Positions 1 through 7,614 of a stretch of 9,917 nucleotides of DNA are shown piece after piece; position 1 is the stretch's first letter; every line of letters starts with the position of its first letter. Source of the DNA: an uncultured Litorilinea sp. (lineage in GTDB: Bacteria > Chloroflexota > Anaerolineae > Caldilineales > Caldilineaceae); the NCBI GenBank assembly GCA_946885925.1, contig CAMPHP010000064.1:1-9917 (forward strand), read 5' to 3'. The notes beneath the pieces are model-generated. The model had not been told where the DNA came from, did not search any database, and was given only the letters and a program-made list of their open reading frames with translations. The position numbers and the translations under genes are program-made.

Positions 1-581
1 GTGCTATCATCGTAACACCGCTTGTGCTAGGCGATAACCGTGCGGTTCTGGTGGCGCGTGGCTGGGTACCTTCAAATCTATCGTCACCCGAACATTGGGC
101 TGAATATGAGGAATCTGCTGATCACCCCATCGTTGGGCTGATTCAGGAATCGCAGCGATTGCCCAATGGCAACGCGCCCACACCACCCGCTTCACCGCAG
201 GTAGAGTGGTTCATGCTCAATATTGATGCCATCCAACCGCAGATGCCCTATGAGTTGCTGCCGGTCTTCATTCTGCAATTGCCAGAGGAAGGCCGTTCGT
301 ATAACCAGCTTCCGATGCGTGAAGAACCTCTCACCTTGGACGAAGGCTCACATCTCAGCTATGCCATTCAATGGTATATGTTTGCTCTGATCCTTGGTGT
401 GGGCTACATCTTCTTTATCCACTCCCAGGAATTGCGTGAGCAGCGCATTGCAGGGACACTAGAAGTCCCAGGGATGGAGGAGGGAATGGATAAAGAAATG
501 AATAGTAGCGAAATGAGTAGTAAAGAAATGAGTGAGGAAGCCGATATAACGACTATGTCACACCGCGAAGGTCACGCATGA
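1..581 (+). CDS. SURF1 family cytochrome c oxidase assembly protein (C-terminal part)
   Basis: The reading frame is open from the left edge (first full codon at position 3), so the N-terminus and first membrane helix lie outside; 192 residues are visible. SURF1 proteins are inner-membrane factors that help insert haem into subunit I of haem-copper cytochrome oxidases. The sequence shows the family's RGWVP motif (visible residues 19-23), a soluble extracytoplasmic loop, and the C-terminal SYAIQW motif (119-124) leading into the second transmembrane helix (about 119-140). After the helix comes an unusual tail of about 45 residues rich in Met, Glu and Ser, made partly by a 15-bp tandem repeat. 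By family topology this tail should face the cytoplasm. The gene sits 73 bp before ctaB on the same strand, consistent with a shared oxidase-biogenesis operon. Family identity is fairly secure; the tail's role is unknown. Confidence 0.88.
   Translation, partial: AIIVTPLVLGDNRAVLVARGWVPSNLSSPEHWAEYEESADHPIVGLIQESQRLPNGNAPTPPASPQVEWFMLNIDAIQPQMPYELLPVFILQLPEEGRSYNQLPMREEPLTLDEGSHLSYAIQWYMFALILGVGYIFFIHSQELREQRIAGTLEVPGMEEGMDKEMNSSEMSSKEMSEEADITTMSHREGHA
495..539 (+). repeat. Three in-frame 15-bp tandem repeats in the SURF1 tail
   Basis: Three consecutive 15-bp units start at 495, 510 and 525, each beginning GAAATG followed by ART or AGT. They are in the reading frame and encode EMNSS, EMSSK and EMSEE. 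The units differ at a few positions, so the array is old enough to have diverged or arose by imperfect duplication. It lies wholly in the C-terminal tail after the second membrane helix. Confidence 0.75.
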
Positions 582-654
582 GCGGCTCTGAATTCGTTGT
601 GTCCATTATCAACCGTAGTTCAACACACTTGCTTAGTAGGAGCACCTTCGTATC

Positions 655-1644
655 ATGCAACTTCGTGGTACTCTAACCACTCATTCTAACCAGCGCAGCG
701 AGGTCAGCCAACCACTGGCAGGCGAACAGGCAAAGGTGCGTCTGGCACTCAGCGATTACATTATGCTGATCAAGCCGCGCATCATTTCTCTATTACTCGT
801 CACTACCCTGGTTCCTATGTATTTGGCGGGAAAGAACCCGCCCGATGGATGGCTGATCCTATGGACGCTCCTCGGCGGCACGCTTGCTGCCGGTGGGGCC
901 AACACCATCAACCAATATGTGGATCGTGACATTGATCATGTCATGGTGCGCACTCGCCGCCGCCCTTTGCCCTCTGGGCGCATGACGCCAAATCAGGTCT
1001 TGGTCTTTGGTCTCGCCTTGAGTGCGTTGAGCGTCATTCAGCTCTGGCTGACGGTTAATGCCCTCTCTGCCCTGCTGGCGTTGGCGGGTATTCTTTACTA
1101 TGTCGTGATCTACACAAAAATGCTCAAACGGCACAGTACCCAGAACATCGTGATTGGCGGTGCTGCGGGATCGATTCCTCCGCTGGTTGGGTGGGCCGCT
1201 GCTGCCAACGAGCTTTCGCTGCTGCCAATCTTTATGTTTATGATCGTCTTCTATTGGACGCCACCCCACTTCTGGGCGCTGGCTCTTATGCGGCAAAAGG
1301 AATATGGTGCGGCTGGGGTTCCCATGCTCCCCGTCATTGCAGGTGATCAGGAGACCCACCGGCAGATTACACTTTACAGCATTCTACTGGCCCTCATTAG
1401 TATTGTACCTGTCTTCCTTGGCTTGCTAGGGCCGGTATATCTGCTCGCAGCGTTGGCGCTCAACGGACTGTTTGTGTGGGAAGCTATCGCTATCCAGCGC
1501 AACCCCAGCAACAGTAACGTTTGGCGGCTCTACCGCTACAGCCTGGTCTATCTCGCCCTGCTCTTCCTTGCAATGGGTGTAGATGGCCTATTCTACCGGG
1601 GCACAGGGTTGCTGGGCGATTTCGTTTTGCGCCTGCCTTTCTGA
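655..1644 (+). CDS. ctaB: Protohaem IX farnesyltransferase (haem O synthase, CtaB/CyoE family)
   Basis: This 329-residue membrane prenyltransferase of the UbiA superfamily transfers a farnesyl group from farnesyl diphosphate to haem B, giving haem O, the precursor of haem A for aa3-type oxidases. The prenyl-diphosphate/Mg site is visible as NxxxDxxxD (N86, D90, D94) followed by RTRRRPLPSG (99-108). Further CtaB signatures are LIKPR (38-42), MLKRHSTQN (156-164), YWTPPHFWALAL (200-211) and KEYGAAGVPMLPV (215-227). About nine hydrophobic helices cover residues 42-315; the first ~30 residues are a polar extension. The ATG at 655 has an AGGAG at 638-642, a rather long 12-nt spacing. The protein is slightly longer than many CtaB proteins because of the N-terminal extension. 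It follows SURF1, supporting a cytochrome oxidase assembly operon. Family assignment is very secure. Confidence 0.97.
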   Translation: MQLRGTLTTHSNQRSEVSQPLAGEQAKVRLALSDYIMLIKPRIISLLLVTTLVPMYLAGKNPPDGWLILWTLLGGTLAAGGANTINQYVDRDIDHVMVRTRRRPLPSGRMTPNQVLVFGLALSALSVIQLWLTVNALSALLALAGILYYVVIYTKMLKRHSTQNIVIGGAAGSIPPLVGWAAAANELSLLPIFMFMIVFYWTPPHFWALALMRQKEYGAAGVPMLPVIAGDQETHRQITLYSILLALISIVPVFLGLLGPVYLLAALALNGLFVWEAIAIQRNPSNSNVWRLYRYSLVYLALLFLAMGVDGLFYRGTGLLGDFVLRLPF

Positions 1645-1653
1645 TAGGGAGAA

Positions 1654-1684
1654 CCTTCCTCAAAGCCTGAAGCTTCAAGGAAGG
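1654..1684 (+). other. Small inverted repeat just after ctaB
   Basis: A 7-bp inverted repeat, CCTTCCT (1654-1660) and AGGAAGG (1678-1684), encloses a second 10-bp palindrome (TGAAGCTTCA, 1668-1677). It begins 9 bp after the ctaB stop. No T-run follows, so it may be an mRNA 3'-end stabilising structure rather than a terminator. Confidence 0.4.
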
Positions 1685-1742
1685 GAGTTGACCAGTCGTT
1701 TGGTGTTACTTCAAATTACTCTATGAGAGCTTTATAGCGTAT

Positions 1743-1790
1743 AGATAAGCAAGGGTCGCAGCCTAGATTGGCTGCGGCCCTTGCTTATCT
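1743..1790. terminator. Strong hairpin between convergent genes (probable bidirectional terminator)
   Basis: Positions 1743-1763 and 1770-1790 form a 21-bp stem with a single G-U wobble (1756 with 1777) and a 6-nt loop (1764-1769). It sits between ctaB (+, ends 1644) and the propeller gene (-, ends 1822), the place where a bidirectional terminator is expected. Neither side has a strong T-run; the + side continues TCGACTC. Termination is therefore inferred from stem strength and position rather than a classic U-tract. Confidence 0.7.
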
Positions 1791-1821
1791 TCGACTCAGA
1801 ACATTAACGTCTCTTCAACCT

Positions 1822-4059
1822 CTAGTCACCCAGCCAGGGGAGGAAGAGTTGTGGTGTTTCCTGCTCCTGCTGTTCCTCCTGTTCGGCATAGGCCAATACC
1901 TCTGCCATCAGAGCCGCCTCTGCAGGATCACTTTCATCAACTTCTGTCCACTGATGGATCTCCTCCGGCGTAAGTGGTGCAGCGGGAGCGGACACGGCTA
2001 CACGCGCTGTCATTGCAGGGCCGATGTAGGTTTGGCGGCGCGACTCGAAGGCATCGAAGTAGAGGGTGCCGCGTGTGCCATCATCAATGCCTGCAATCGG
2101 CCCTAATCGTACGACGTCGATACGTCGCGTGTCATTGTCAACACCGCTAATCGTGGAATGCAGGGTCTCATCGATCCAAGTATCAAGACGCCCATCGTTA
2201 GCCCCAGCGCTCGTGGCAGCCTGCCAGTCCAACTCGACAAGATGAGGCTCGTCGCTAATGGTCAGCCACTTACTAAGCCGCCAAACGGTGGTGTCATTGA
2301 AGAGTGCAGAGCGCAACTGATAGTTGCTGTCGTGATAACGCAATTCCACGCGCAGCACTGGGCGGGTGAGATCACGATCGCCGCCGCTGTAGCCAAAGAA
2401 GAGAACATGACTCTCGTCCTGTGCCATCGCGAGGCTGTTCGGGTCGAAGTAGAAACGGACTCGATAGCGATTCTCGCTAGTGGGAGCATGACCGCGCGTG
2501 CCGATGGGAGTATTGTCATCGATCAATGCACTCATTCCCAGTATTTCAACCAGAGCCGCGTTCGGAGTTACGGCAAGGTCGCCAGAGTCGGTACTAAAGT
2601 TCGACCAGGACAGGAGCTTGCCACTTTCAAAGCCATCAGCAAAGATCAAATCTTCCGGCGACTCAGGCACATGAGTAAATAGGTGTCCCATGAATATTTC
2701 GTATTCGGTACCGCTGGCGGCGAGTGTGAACGGGCCAAAGGTCATCTCATTTTTATACCCGCCGGTGATATAAACTGAACCGTCGCTGGCAATGGCAAGC
2801 CCTGAACCAGTGACGGAAGCAGGCGAAGTCGCTTGCGTAGTCCAGACAAGAGCATTATCCTTGTCGTATTTGACAAGGACGATATTAGAGTTAGCGTTTC
2901 CCGCTCCTAATTTACCCATGATATAGGAATTATGGTCTCTGTCTACGCTGACTTTGAAGCTAAGATCGGATGAAGCACCGCCAAATGTCTTTACCCAACG
3001 TGGCGTTCCTGTGTTGTCATACTTGGCAAGAAAACCATCGCTCGTACCTTCTGCAAAACTTTTCACCTCGAATCGCCAAAAATCTGCTGTGCCCTCGAAG
3101 CTACCAGTCAGATAGACATGGCTATCATTAATACCAATTGCAAGGTCATAACCAGCATCGTTTCCTGCGCCACCGGCTCTCTTGGCCCACATAGGCCAAC
3201 CATTGCTGGTATCAAAGGCAGCAAGAAAAATATCCGTGCCACCCGCACTGGTTACTGTGGTTGAACCGAAGGAAGCAGTTGCGTGGAAGTCACCCGTTAG
3301 GTACAGTACGTTACCTAAGGTAGCAATGTCATTTACTTCCTGGCTTGTATTGTCGCTAATCTGTTGTACCCACACGAGATTGCCATCCGGGTCATACTTG
3401 GCGATGAAAAGATCATACAAATCTGAAGCGGTCAGCGTCTCACTTCCAAAGTCTACAGTTCTGCCAAAACTGCCAGCCACGTAGGCATTTCCAAGATAAT
3501 CGAGGCTGATAGGTTTTGCAGAGGCATAGTCATCTGTGCCACGAATATGCTTTGCCCACACAAGGCTGCCATTTGAATCATACTTGGCGATGAAGGTGTC
3601 CAACCAAGCGTTCGGGTTTTGTAGGGTCACCGTTCCGAAGTTGATTTCTCCACTGAATTGCCCTGTCACGTAACTATTGCCACGATCATCAACGGCAATA
3701 CTGCCACTTTCTTCCTCTGCATTGCCGCCAACTCTTTGTACCCAGACGTTATTACCTTGCGCGTCATACTTGGCGATAAAGAGATCGGAGGAACCTGCAC
3801 TCACCAGGGAAGTAGCTCCAATAGTTGTTGTGTGATAAAAGTGGCCTGTCGTATAGAGATAGTTGTTGGTGTCGATTACTGTGTCGGCTATAAAAGTACC
3901 TTCACCCGCACCATCGCTTTTTAGCCAATCGACCTCTTGCGCTTGGGCGTCCAAGGTTGATAGCCCTATCCAAAGTAGAGCCAAGAGCAGTACAACCAAG
4001 CTTCGTACCGCGGGGGTGCTTCGGTACAATGCAGCGTAATTGCCTAAAAAGTGATTCAT
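1822..4059 (-). CDS. Secreted SBBP-type beta-propeller protein with C-terminal concanavalin-like region
   Basis: This is a 745-residue exported protein of unknown function. The N-terminus has a basic stretch, a hydrophobic core (residues 20-35) and a likely signal-peptidase site near AQA-QE (39-42). Residues 50-460 hold six clear repeats of about 60 residues carrying the (F/L)(I/L)AKYDxxGxxVW pattern typical of SBBP propeller repeats (starting about 94, 156, 218, 278, 343 and 394), plus a weaker seventh unit ending near 460. After a linker, DGFESG (475-480) opens a region to about 676 (ending YFDAFESR) that resembles lectin/concanavalin-like modules of secreted proteins. A Glu/Gln-rich linker (about 720-736) leads to the extreme C-terminus FLPWLGD. 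The ATG at 4059 has AGGAG at 4066-4070, 6 nt upstream, and the stop is TAG. The likely role is at the cell surface or outside the cell, perhaps binding glycans; no catalytic residues are recognised. It converges on ctaB and is separated by 342 bp from the upstream sugar operon, so it is probably its own transcription unit. Confidence 0.85.
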   Translation of the reverse strand: MNHFLGNYAALYRSTPAVRSLVVLLLALLWIGLSTLDAQAQEVDWLKSDGAGEGTFIADTVIDTNNYLYTTGHFYHTTTIGATSLVSAGSSDLFIAKYDAQGNNVWVQRVGGNAEEESGSIAVDDRGNSYVTGQFSGEINFGTVTLQNPNAWLDTFIAKYDSNGSLVWAKHIRGTDDYASAKPISLDYLGNAYVAGSFGRTVDFGSETLTASDLYDLFIAKYDPDGNLVWVQQISDNTSQEVNDIATLGNVLYLTGDFHATASFGSTTVTSAGGTDIFLAAFDTSNGWPMWAKRAGGAGNDAGYDLAIGINDSHVYLTGSFEGTADFWRFEVKSFAEGTSDGFLAKYDNTGTPRWVKTFGGASSDLSFKVSVDRDHNSYIMGKLGAGNANSNIVLVKYDKDNALVWTTQATSPASVTGSGLAIASDGSVYITGGYKNEMTFGPFTLAASGTEYEIFMGHLFTHVPESPEDLIFADGFESGKLLSWSNFSTDSGDLAVTPNAALVEILGMSALIDDNTPIGTRGHAPTSENRYRVRFYFDPNSLAMAQDESHVLFFGYSGGDRDLTRPVLRVELRYHDSNYQLRSALFNDTTVWRLSKWLTISDEPHLVELDWQAATSAGANDGRLDTWIDETLHSTISGVDNDTRRIDVVRLGPIAGIDDGTRGTLYFDAFESRRQTYIGPAMTARVAVSAPAAPLTPEEIHQWTEVDESDPAEAALMAEVLAYAEQEEQQEQETPQLFLPWLGD

Positions 4060-4074
4060 TTCGTTCTCCTAAGA

Positions 4075-4084
4075 GCCGATCGGC
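4075..4084. promoter_or_regulatory. Palindrome directly upstream of the propeller gene's RBS
   Basis: GCCGATCGGC is a perfect 10-bp palindrome ending 4 bp upstream (on the - strand) of the AGGAG at 4066-4070. It could be a small operator or could fold in the leader mRNA near the ribosome-binding site. A palindrome this short can occur by chance. Confidence 0.25.
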
Positions 4085-4311
4085 CTGCTCATGCACGGGC
4101 ATAGCAGGCACAAACATGGATGGTTTGGAATTAATGGGCAATAAAGGAGTAACCCTGGAAGCAGGAATGGCTCCAGAAGCTAGTACTCTATTGACCCGTT
4201 ACAACACGAAACGGGCTATCGGCTCGAAAACCCACAGAAGTAGGGCGATGATGTGTCGTGTAAGGGAGCAAAGAGGGAGCGTGCGATGGGGGAAAGCCAA
4301 CAGCGTGTATG

Positions 4312-4354
4312 AAGCGCACTGTGGTCTGCGGAGGCATGGCCCAACAGTGCGCTT
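4312..4354 (-). terminator. Hairpin after the sugar operon
   Basis: An 11-bp perfect stem (4312-4322 with 4344-4354) encloses a 21-nt loop that can itself add a GG/CC pairing. It lies about 50 bp downstream of the isomerase/epimerase stop and so probably ends the - strand operon. On the - strand the stem is preceded by an A-run and followed only by TTCATAC, so the U-tract is poor; the TTTT lies on the + strand side. Confidence 0.55.
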
Positions 4355-4401
4355 TTCTGCCTACATCAAATCATTGAAGATCTTTTCCTGACTCTTCTCC
4401 T

Positions 4402-5244
4402 CTACTTGCGTTCAATTCCAGCCACTTCAAACGCCTTTGCCAACGTCTGATAGGACAAATCACACGCTGCCAATGGGTCATAATCCGGCTTGCGCTGCCG
4501 CATTACGCTCACCTCGGCATTGATAAAGCCATCATAGCCGTGGTCGCGCATGGCGTGTAGATAGGCCACATAGTCAAAGTCACCTTCACCAGGGGTCAGG
4601 AACTCATAGTTGGGATAGCGTCCCCGCTGATCCTTAACATGCGTATGCACGCTGTGAGGAACCAGGGTCGAGACACTTTCCTCAATGCTCATGCCCAAGA
4701 TGTCAAAGTGGCTGATATCGAAGTTCACCTTTAAGGCGGGTGAATCTACCATTTTGAGAATCGTCACCATACGATCCGGCGTATCCACCAACCCATCCAC
4801 ATGCGGCTCCATTGCCAGGATCACCCCGCGTGACTGTGCATATTCCGCAGCAGGGAGCAGTCGCTCGGCAAAGAGTTCATGTTGGCTCTCCCAATCCGCT
4901 GTGCGTCCGCCGGACAAGGTATTCACGTAGGGAATGCGACCATTCTGTGCCCATTCCACTGCCAGATCAATCGCAGCTTTTAAGCGGCGCATGTTGGCTT
5001 CGTTGGCGGCAGGCTCCTTTTCCAGCAAACTGGCATGGCCCGAAATCGCGCTGATCGTCAGGCCTTTGTCATTGACCAGTTTCAAGATGCGTTTGCGTTC
5101 TGCCGCGTCCAGCGTATCAATCGCCGTGCTCCAGGCTGGCAAGACCGAGATCTCCAAGCCATCATAGCCGAGTGATGCGATGCGTTCTACGGCTTGATCG
5201 ATGCTTAGCTTGGGCATTCCCCATGTACTGTATCCAAGTTTCAT
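4402..5244 (-). CDS. Sugar phosphate isomerase/epimerase family protein (xylose isomerase-like TIM barrel)
   Basis: This 280-residue cytoplasmic protein belongs to the AP endonuclease 2/xylose isomerase-like TIM-barrel superfamily, whose members isomerise, epimerise, dehydrate or beta-eliminate sugars and cyclitols (for example IolE, IolI, and keto-sugar eliminases). Barrel-strand signatures are present: MKLGYSTWG (1-9), GYDGLEI (26-32), LAMEPHVD (143-150), VNFDISH (173-179), HTHVKD (200-205) and FINAEV (240-245). E146, D176, H202 and E244 are plausible metal ligands by position in the fold. The family-typical GEGDFD loop is at 219-224. Its ATG overlaps the stop of the upstream dehydrogenase by 4 bp (ATGA), so the two are probably translationally coupled and act in one pathway. 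It is the last gene of the operon. The exact reaction cannot be assigned. Confidence 0.9.
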   Translation of the reverse strand: MKLGYSTWGMPKLSIDQAVERIASLGYDGLEISVLPAWSTAIDTLDAAERKRILKLVNDKGLTISAISGHASLLEKEPAANEANMRRLKAAIDLAVEWAQNGRIPYVNTLSGGRTADWESQHELFAERLLPAAEYAQSRGVILAMEPHVDGLVDTPDRMVTILKMVDSPALKVNFDISHFDILGMSIEESVSTLVPHSVHTHVKDQRGRYPNYEFLTPGEGDFDYVAYLHAMRDHGYDGFINAEVSVMRQRKPDYDPLAACDLSYQTLAKAFEVAGIERK

Positions 5245-6509
5245 GCGAGTCCCATACCCTCATCAATATCCTGTTGATAGGCAGTTACCTTTTCATTCAG
5301 GACATCGTCAATGGTCAGCAACTTGCCACCGGCCTTACCCGATTCCATCATGGCGTATGAGACAGCCACCGAGCGCGTGCCCTGCTCGATATCAACCTCG
5401 ACCGGACGTTTACCCAGGATTCCCAGACCAAAGTCGGCATATTCTACTGCAATCAACTTACGGTCGGTCTGTTCAAAGGGAAATTCATAGCGCCAGAGAC
5501 GGTCGCCGCCAAAGAGTGCTGCCGTTGCCTCATCCAGATGAAAATCTGGTACAAGATCGAGGATGCTGGCATCGTCAATAACCTGTTTGCGGTCCAGGGT
5601 CAGCTTCAAATTTCTACCGCTGCGGTCGTTGGGCATATCCATGCTGCCCTTCGAACCGTGAATCTGACGATTCCAAAGTCCTTGACCATGTCCGGCGTGG
5701 TTTTCGATATACTGAGCTACTGCACCATTCTTAAAGTTAACGGTGGCATAGACAGCATCATCGGCCGTCGCCTGGAACTCGGCGGGCATTGCTTTTTGTG
5801 CCTTGGCATAGACGCCTGCCGGATTTGAGGTCGATTCTGCACCCGTCGCCGCCGGATTATAGCGAATGGGTTCGTACAGGCGCATCTGAGCATAGACTGA
5901 TTCAATGTCACCCAGAAAATATTCCATAATATCGGCAAAGTGGACACCGACATCCAGCAACACGCCACTCTGATCCTTTTGATGTCGCCAGACAGAGATC
6001 GTCATTAAGTTGCCGCCGCCCGAAGTCTGGTGGATCATAAAGCGCGGATCACCGATGATCCCGTTGTCGAGCAATGCTTTTGCCAGACGATTAATCGGGT
6101 CGCGACGGTAATTCTCCGCCACACTCACCACACGGTCGCTTGCAGCCGCCGCGCGTCGAATCTGGTTAGAAGCACGCACCGTCAAGCCTACCGGCTTCTC
6201 GATCATGGCGTGCCAGTTACGCTGAATCGCTTCCACACCCAATGTGTGATGATAGCGAGGCGTGGTGGTAATATCCACCGCAGCCACACCCAGCGCTTCG
6301 AGTTCCTCCATGTTCTTCGCCACCGTTGGACGCTTGCCTAAAAGCTCTTCGGCCTGCGTTGCTAGCGACTCAGCGTTGTCCGTTACCGGGTCACACGCAC
6401 CCACCAGATCAAAAGGTGACAACCCATTGCGGTGTAACTCAGCCAGACCATACATGTGGCGATGACCCATGCCACCACATCCTACAATTGCTAGGGGAAT
6501 CCGTTCCAC
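5241..6509 (-). CDS. Gfo/Idh/MocA family oxidoreductase
   Basis: This is an NAD(P)-dependent dehydrogenase of the glucose-fructose oxidoreductase/inositol dehydrogenase/MocA family, 422 residues if it starts at GTG 6509. The N-terminal Rossmann fold shows VGCGGMG (9-15), an acidic residue after the second strand (ACDP, 38-41) and the family EKP motif (104-106), whose Lys is normally catalytic. The C-terminal alpha/beta domain carries GVLLDVGVHFADIMEY (182-197), with D186 and H190 at the usual substrate/catalytic positions. At 422 residues it is longer than the common 330-390. Start choice: GTG 6509 has AGGAG at 6517-6521 with a 7-nt spacer. The upstream ATG at 6524 contains that AGGAG within its own first codons and has no good site of its own, so it would add five residues (MRRKK). 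The gene overlaps the following isomerase by 4 bp. The substrate is probably a sugar or cyclitol. Confidence 0.92.
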   Translation of the reverse strand: MERIPLAIVGCGGMGHRHMYGLAELHRNGLSPFDLVGACDPVTDNAESLATQAEELLGKRPTVAKNMEELEALGVAAVDITTTPRYHHTLGVEAIQRNWHAMIEKPVGLTVRASNQIRRAAAASDRVVSVAENYRRDPINRLAKALLDNGIIGDPRFMIHQTSGGGNLMTISVWRHQKDQSGVLLDVGVHFADIMEYFLGDIESVYAQMRLYEPIRYNPAATGAESTSNPAGVYAKAQKAMPAEFQATADDAVYATVNFKNGAVAQYIENHAGHGQGLWNRQIHGSKGSMDMPNDRSGRNLKLTLDRKQVIDDASILDLVPDFHLDEATAALFGGDRLWRYEFPFEQTDRKLIAVEYADFGLGILGKRPVEVDIEQGTRSVAVSYAMMESGKAGGKLLTIDDVLNEKVTAYQQDIDEGMGLA

Positions 6510-6516
6510 CTTTTTT

Positions 6517-6521
6517 CTCCT
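6517..6521 (-). promoter_or_regulatory. RBS that favours GTG 6509 as the start
   Basis: AGGAG on the - strand lies 7 nt before GTG 6509, inside the sequence that would be codons 2-3 if the ATG at 6524 were used. This supports the shorter protein, which begins close to the Rossmann strand as is usual for the family. Confidence 0.55.
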
Positions 6522-6585
6522 CATCCTGTTTTGAGTAGTTTATACTGCTTGGGGAGCAATATAGGGTTAAGTACAAGCATACATA

Positions 6586-7611
6586 TCAGTCGTAACAAGA
6601 ACTCACCGAATCTACAATCCCACCCGTAGCACGTAACAGTGTCTCTTGCACCACGATCTCATGCTCAAGTGGACGGTCGGGGGCTTGTTCGCCGCGCAAG
6701 ACGCGTACAAATGCCTCCAACTCACGGTCGTACATGGCTTGGCGATGCTGCTCCTGTACAGGAATCATGGTGACTCCCTTTTCATACCCACCTGCCGCCT
6801 TTTCCAAGGTGAGCCGGAGTGTATGGGCTGGTTCAAAAGGCTCCACAATAATCACAGTGCCTTGAGAACCATAGACCTCAAAGCGTCGCGCCATTGGACG
6901 TGCCTCCATCGCCGCAATATCAATAAAGGCCAACGCTTGATCAAACTCAAAGACGCCCAGTGTATTGTCCTTAAAAGCCGGAACCATTCCACCGTGGTTG
7001 TGCAAGAAACTTGTCACCCGCTTGGGCCGTCCAAGTAACCAGCAGACCTGGTCTAGCATATGTCCACCCAGGTCAAAGAGAATGCCGCCATAGTGCTCGC
7101 TAATCACTTCGCGTTGTGATTGGTTCAGAGAAGTAGACATATGGGCGCGCACCGAAAAGATGTCGCCCAACAAGCCACTCTTGGCCCATTCCGCCACCTG
7201 GCAAAAGCCGAGATGATAGCGGAACATATAGCCCATTTGCAGATAGACACCCTTCTTTTGCACTGCCGCTATCATGCGCTGGTAATCGGCCCAGTTGTCG
7301 CCAGCGGGCTTGTCATACCATACGTGCTTGCCTGCATTGACGAGCTCTTCTGTCTGCAACAGGCTCTCACTGTTTAACCCTTCCGAAGAAACGGCCACGA
7401 TGGACGGATCGCTCACTATTTCGTCCAAATCATCAAACCAGTGCACCTGTTTATACTGCTCTTCACGGGAAGCTATAGCCGCTTCCCGCCGCTTTGGGTC
7501 TGGCTCGTAGACGCCGACGACCTCGACATCTGGATTCTTCAACATCGAAAGTAGTTTGCCGCCAGCATGCCCATGCTTGGTTCCATATTGGGCCATACGA
7601 ATTTTCGTCAT
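6586..7611 (-). CDS. Gfo/Idh/MocA family oxidoreductase with divergent nucleotide-binding motif
   Basis: This is a 341-residue protein with the two-domain Gfo/Idh/MocA layout. Unusually, the first-strand glycine motif reads YGTKHGHAGGK (9-19): the second and third glycines of the usual GxGxxG are replaced by Lys and His. The catalytic EKP is DKP (100-102), keeping the Lys. The C-terminal domain has GGILFDLGGHMLDQVCWLLG (175-194), with D180 and H184 in the usual places. VYGSQGTV (246-253) and YDRELEAFVRVLRGE (294-308) are further C-terminal family features. The start ATG is 3 bp after the stop of the interrupted dehydrogenase; the ribosome-binding site is weak (AGG about 10 nt upstream), suggesting coupling to translation of that gene. 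The role is likely another oxidation or reduction step, or possibly an aldose/keto-sugar reductase, of the same pathway. Confidence 0.88.
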   Translation of the reverse strand: MTKIRMAQYGTKHGHAGGKLLSMLKNPDVEVVGVYEPDPKRREAAIASREEQYKQVHWFDDLDEIVSDPSIVAVSSEGLNSESLLQTEELVNAGKHVWYDKPAGDNWADYQRMIAAVQKKGVYLQMGYMFRYHLGFCQVAEWAKSGLLGDIFSVRAHMSTSLNQSQREVISEHYGGILFDLGGHMLDQVCWLLGRPKRVTSFLHNHGGMVPAFKDNTLGVFEFDQALAFIDIAAMEARPMARRFEVYGSQGTVIIVEPFEPAHTLRLTLEKAAGGYEKGVTMIPVQEQHRQAMYDRELEAFVRVLRGEQAPDRPLEHEIVVQETLLRATGGIVDSVSSCYD

Positions 7612-7614
7612 AGC

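Larger units (their letters stand above)
4060..4401. other. 342-bp non-coding gap
   Basis: This gap lies between the last gene of the sugar operon and the propeller gene, both on the - strand. It holds the operon's 3' hairpin (4312-4354), a weak 6-bp inverted repeat CCCGTT/AACGGG (4195-4200 and 4210-4215), a 10-bp palindrome (4075-4084) and the propeller gene's ribosome-binding site. A promoter for the propeller gene is expected here, but I see no convincing -35/-10 pair. A + strand reading frame crosses it but has no family resemblance and overlaps the propeller gene's signal peptide. Confidence 0.6.

Noticed and set aside
859..1359. 166-codon frame antisense to ctaB
   Set aside because: It lies entirely opposite a clear ctaB, has no family motif and has a composition typical of an antisense shadow.
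2158..2682. 174-codon + strand frame inside the propeller gene
   Set aside because: It is opposite the well-supported lectin-like region of the propeller protein and shows no domain or ribosome-binding site of note.
2680..3780. Regularly spaced similar stretches that might be DNA repeats
   Set aside because: They are the coding of about 60-residue propeller repeats, similar at protein level but diverged as DNA; not CRISPR or a mobile element.
3957..4391. 144-codon + strand frame across the 342-bp gap
   Set aside because: It overlaps the signal peptide of the propeller gene on the other strand and contains the operon's hairpin; no recognisable protein features.
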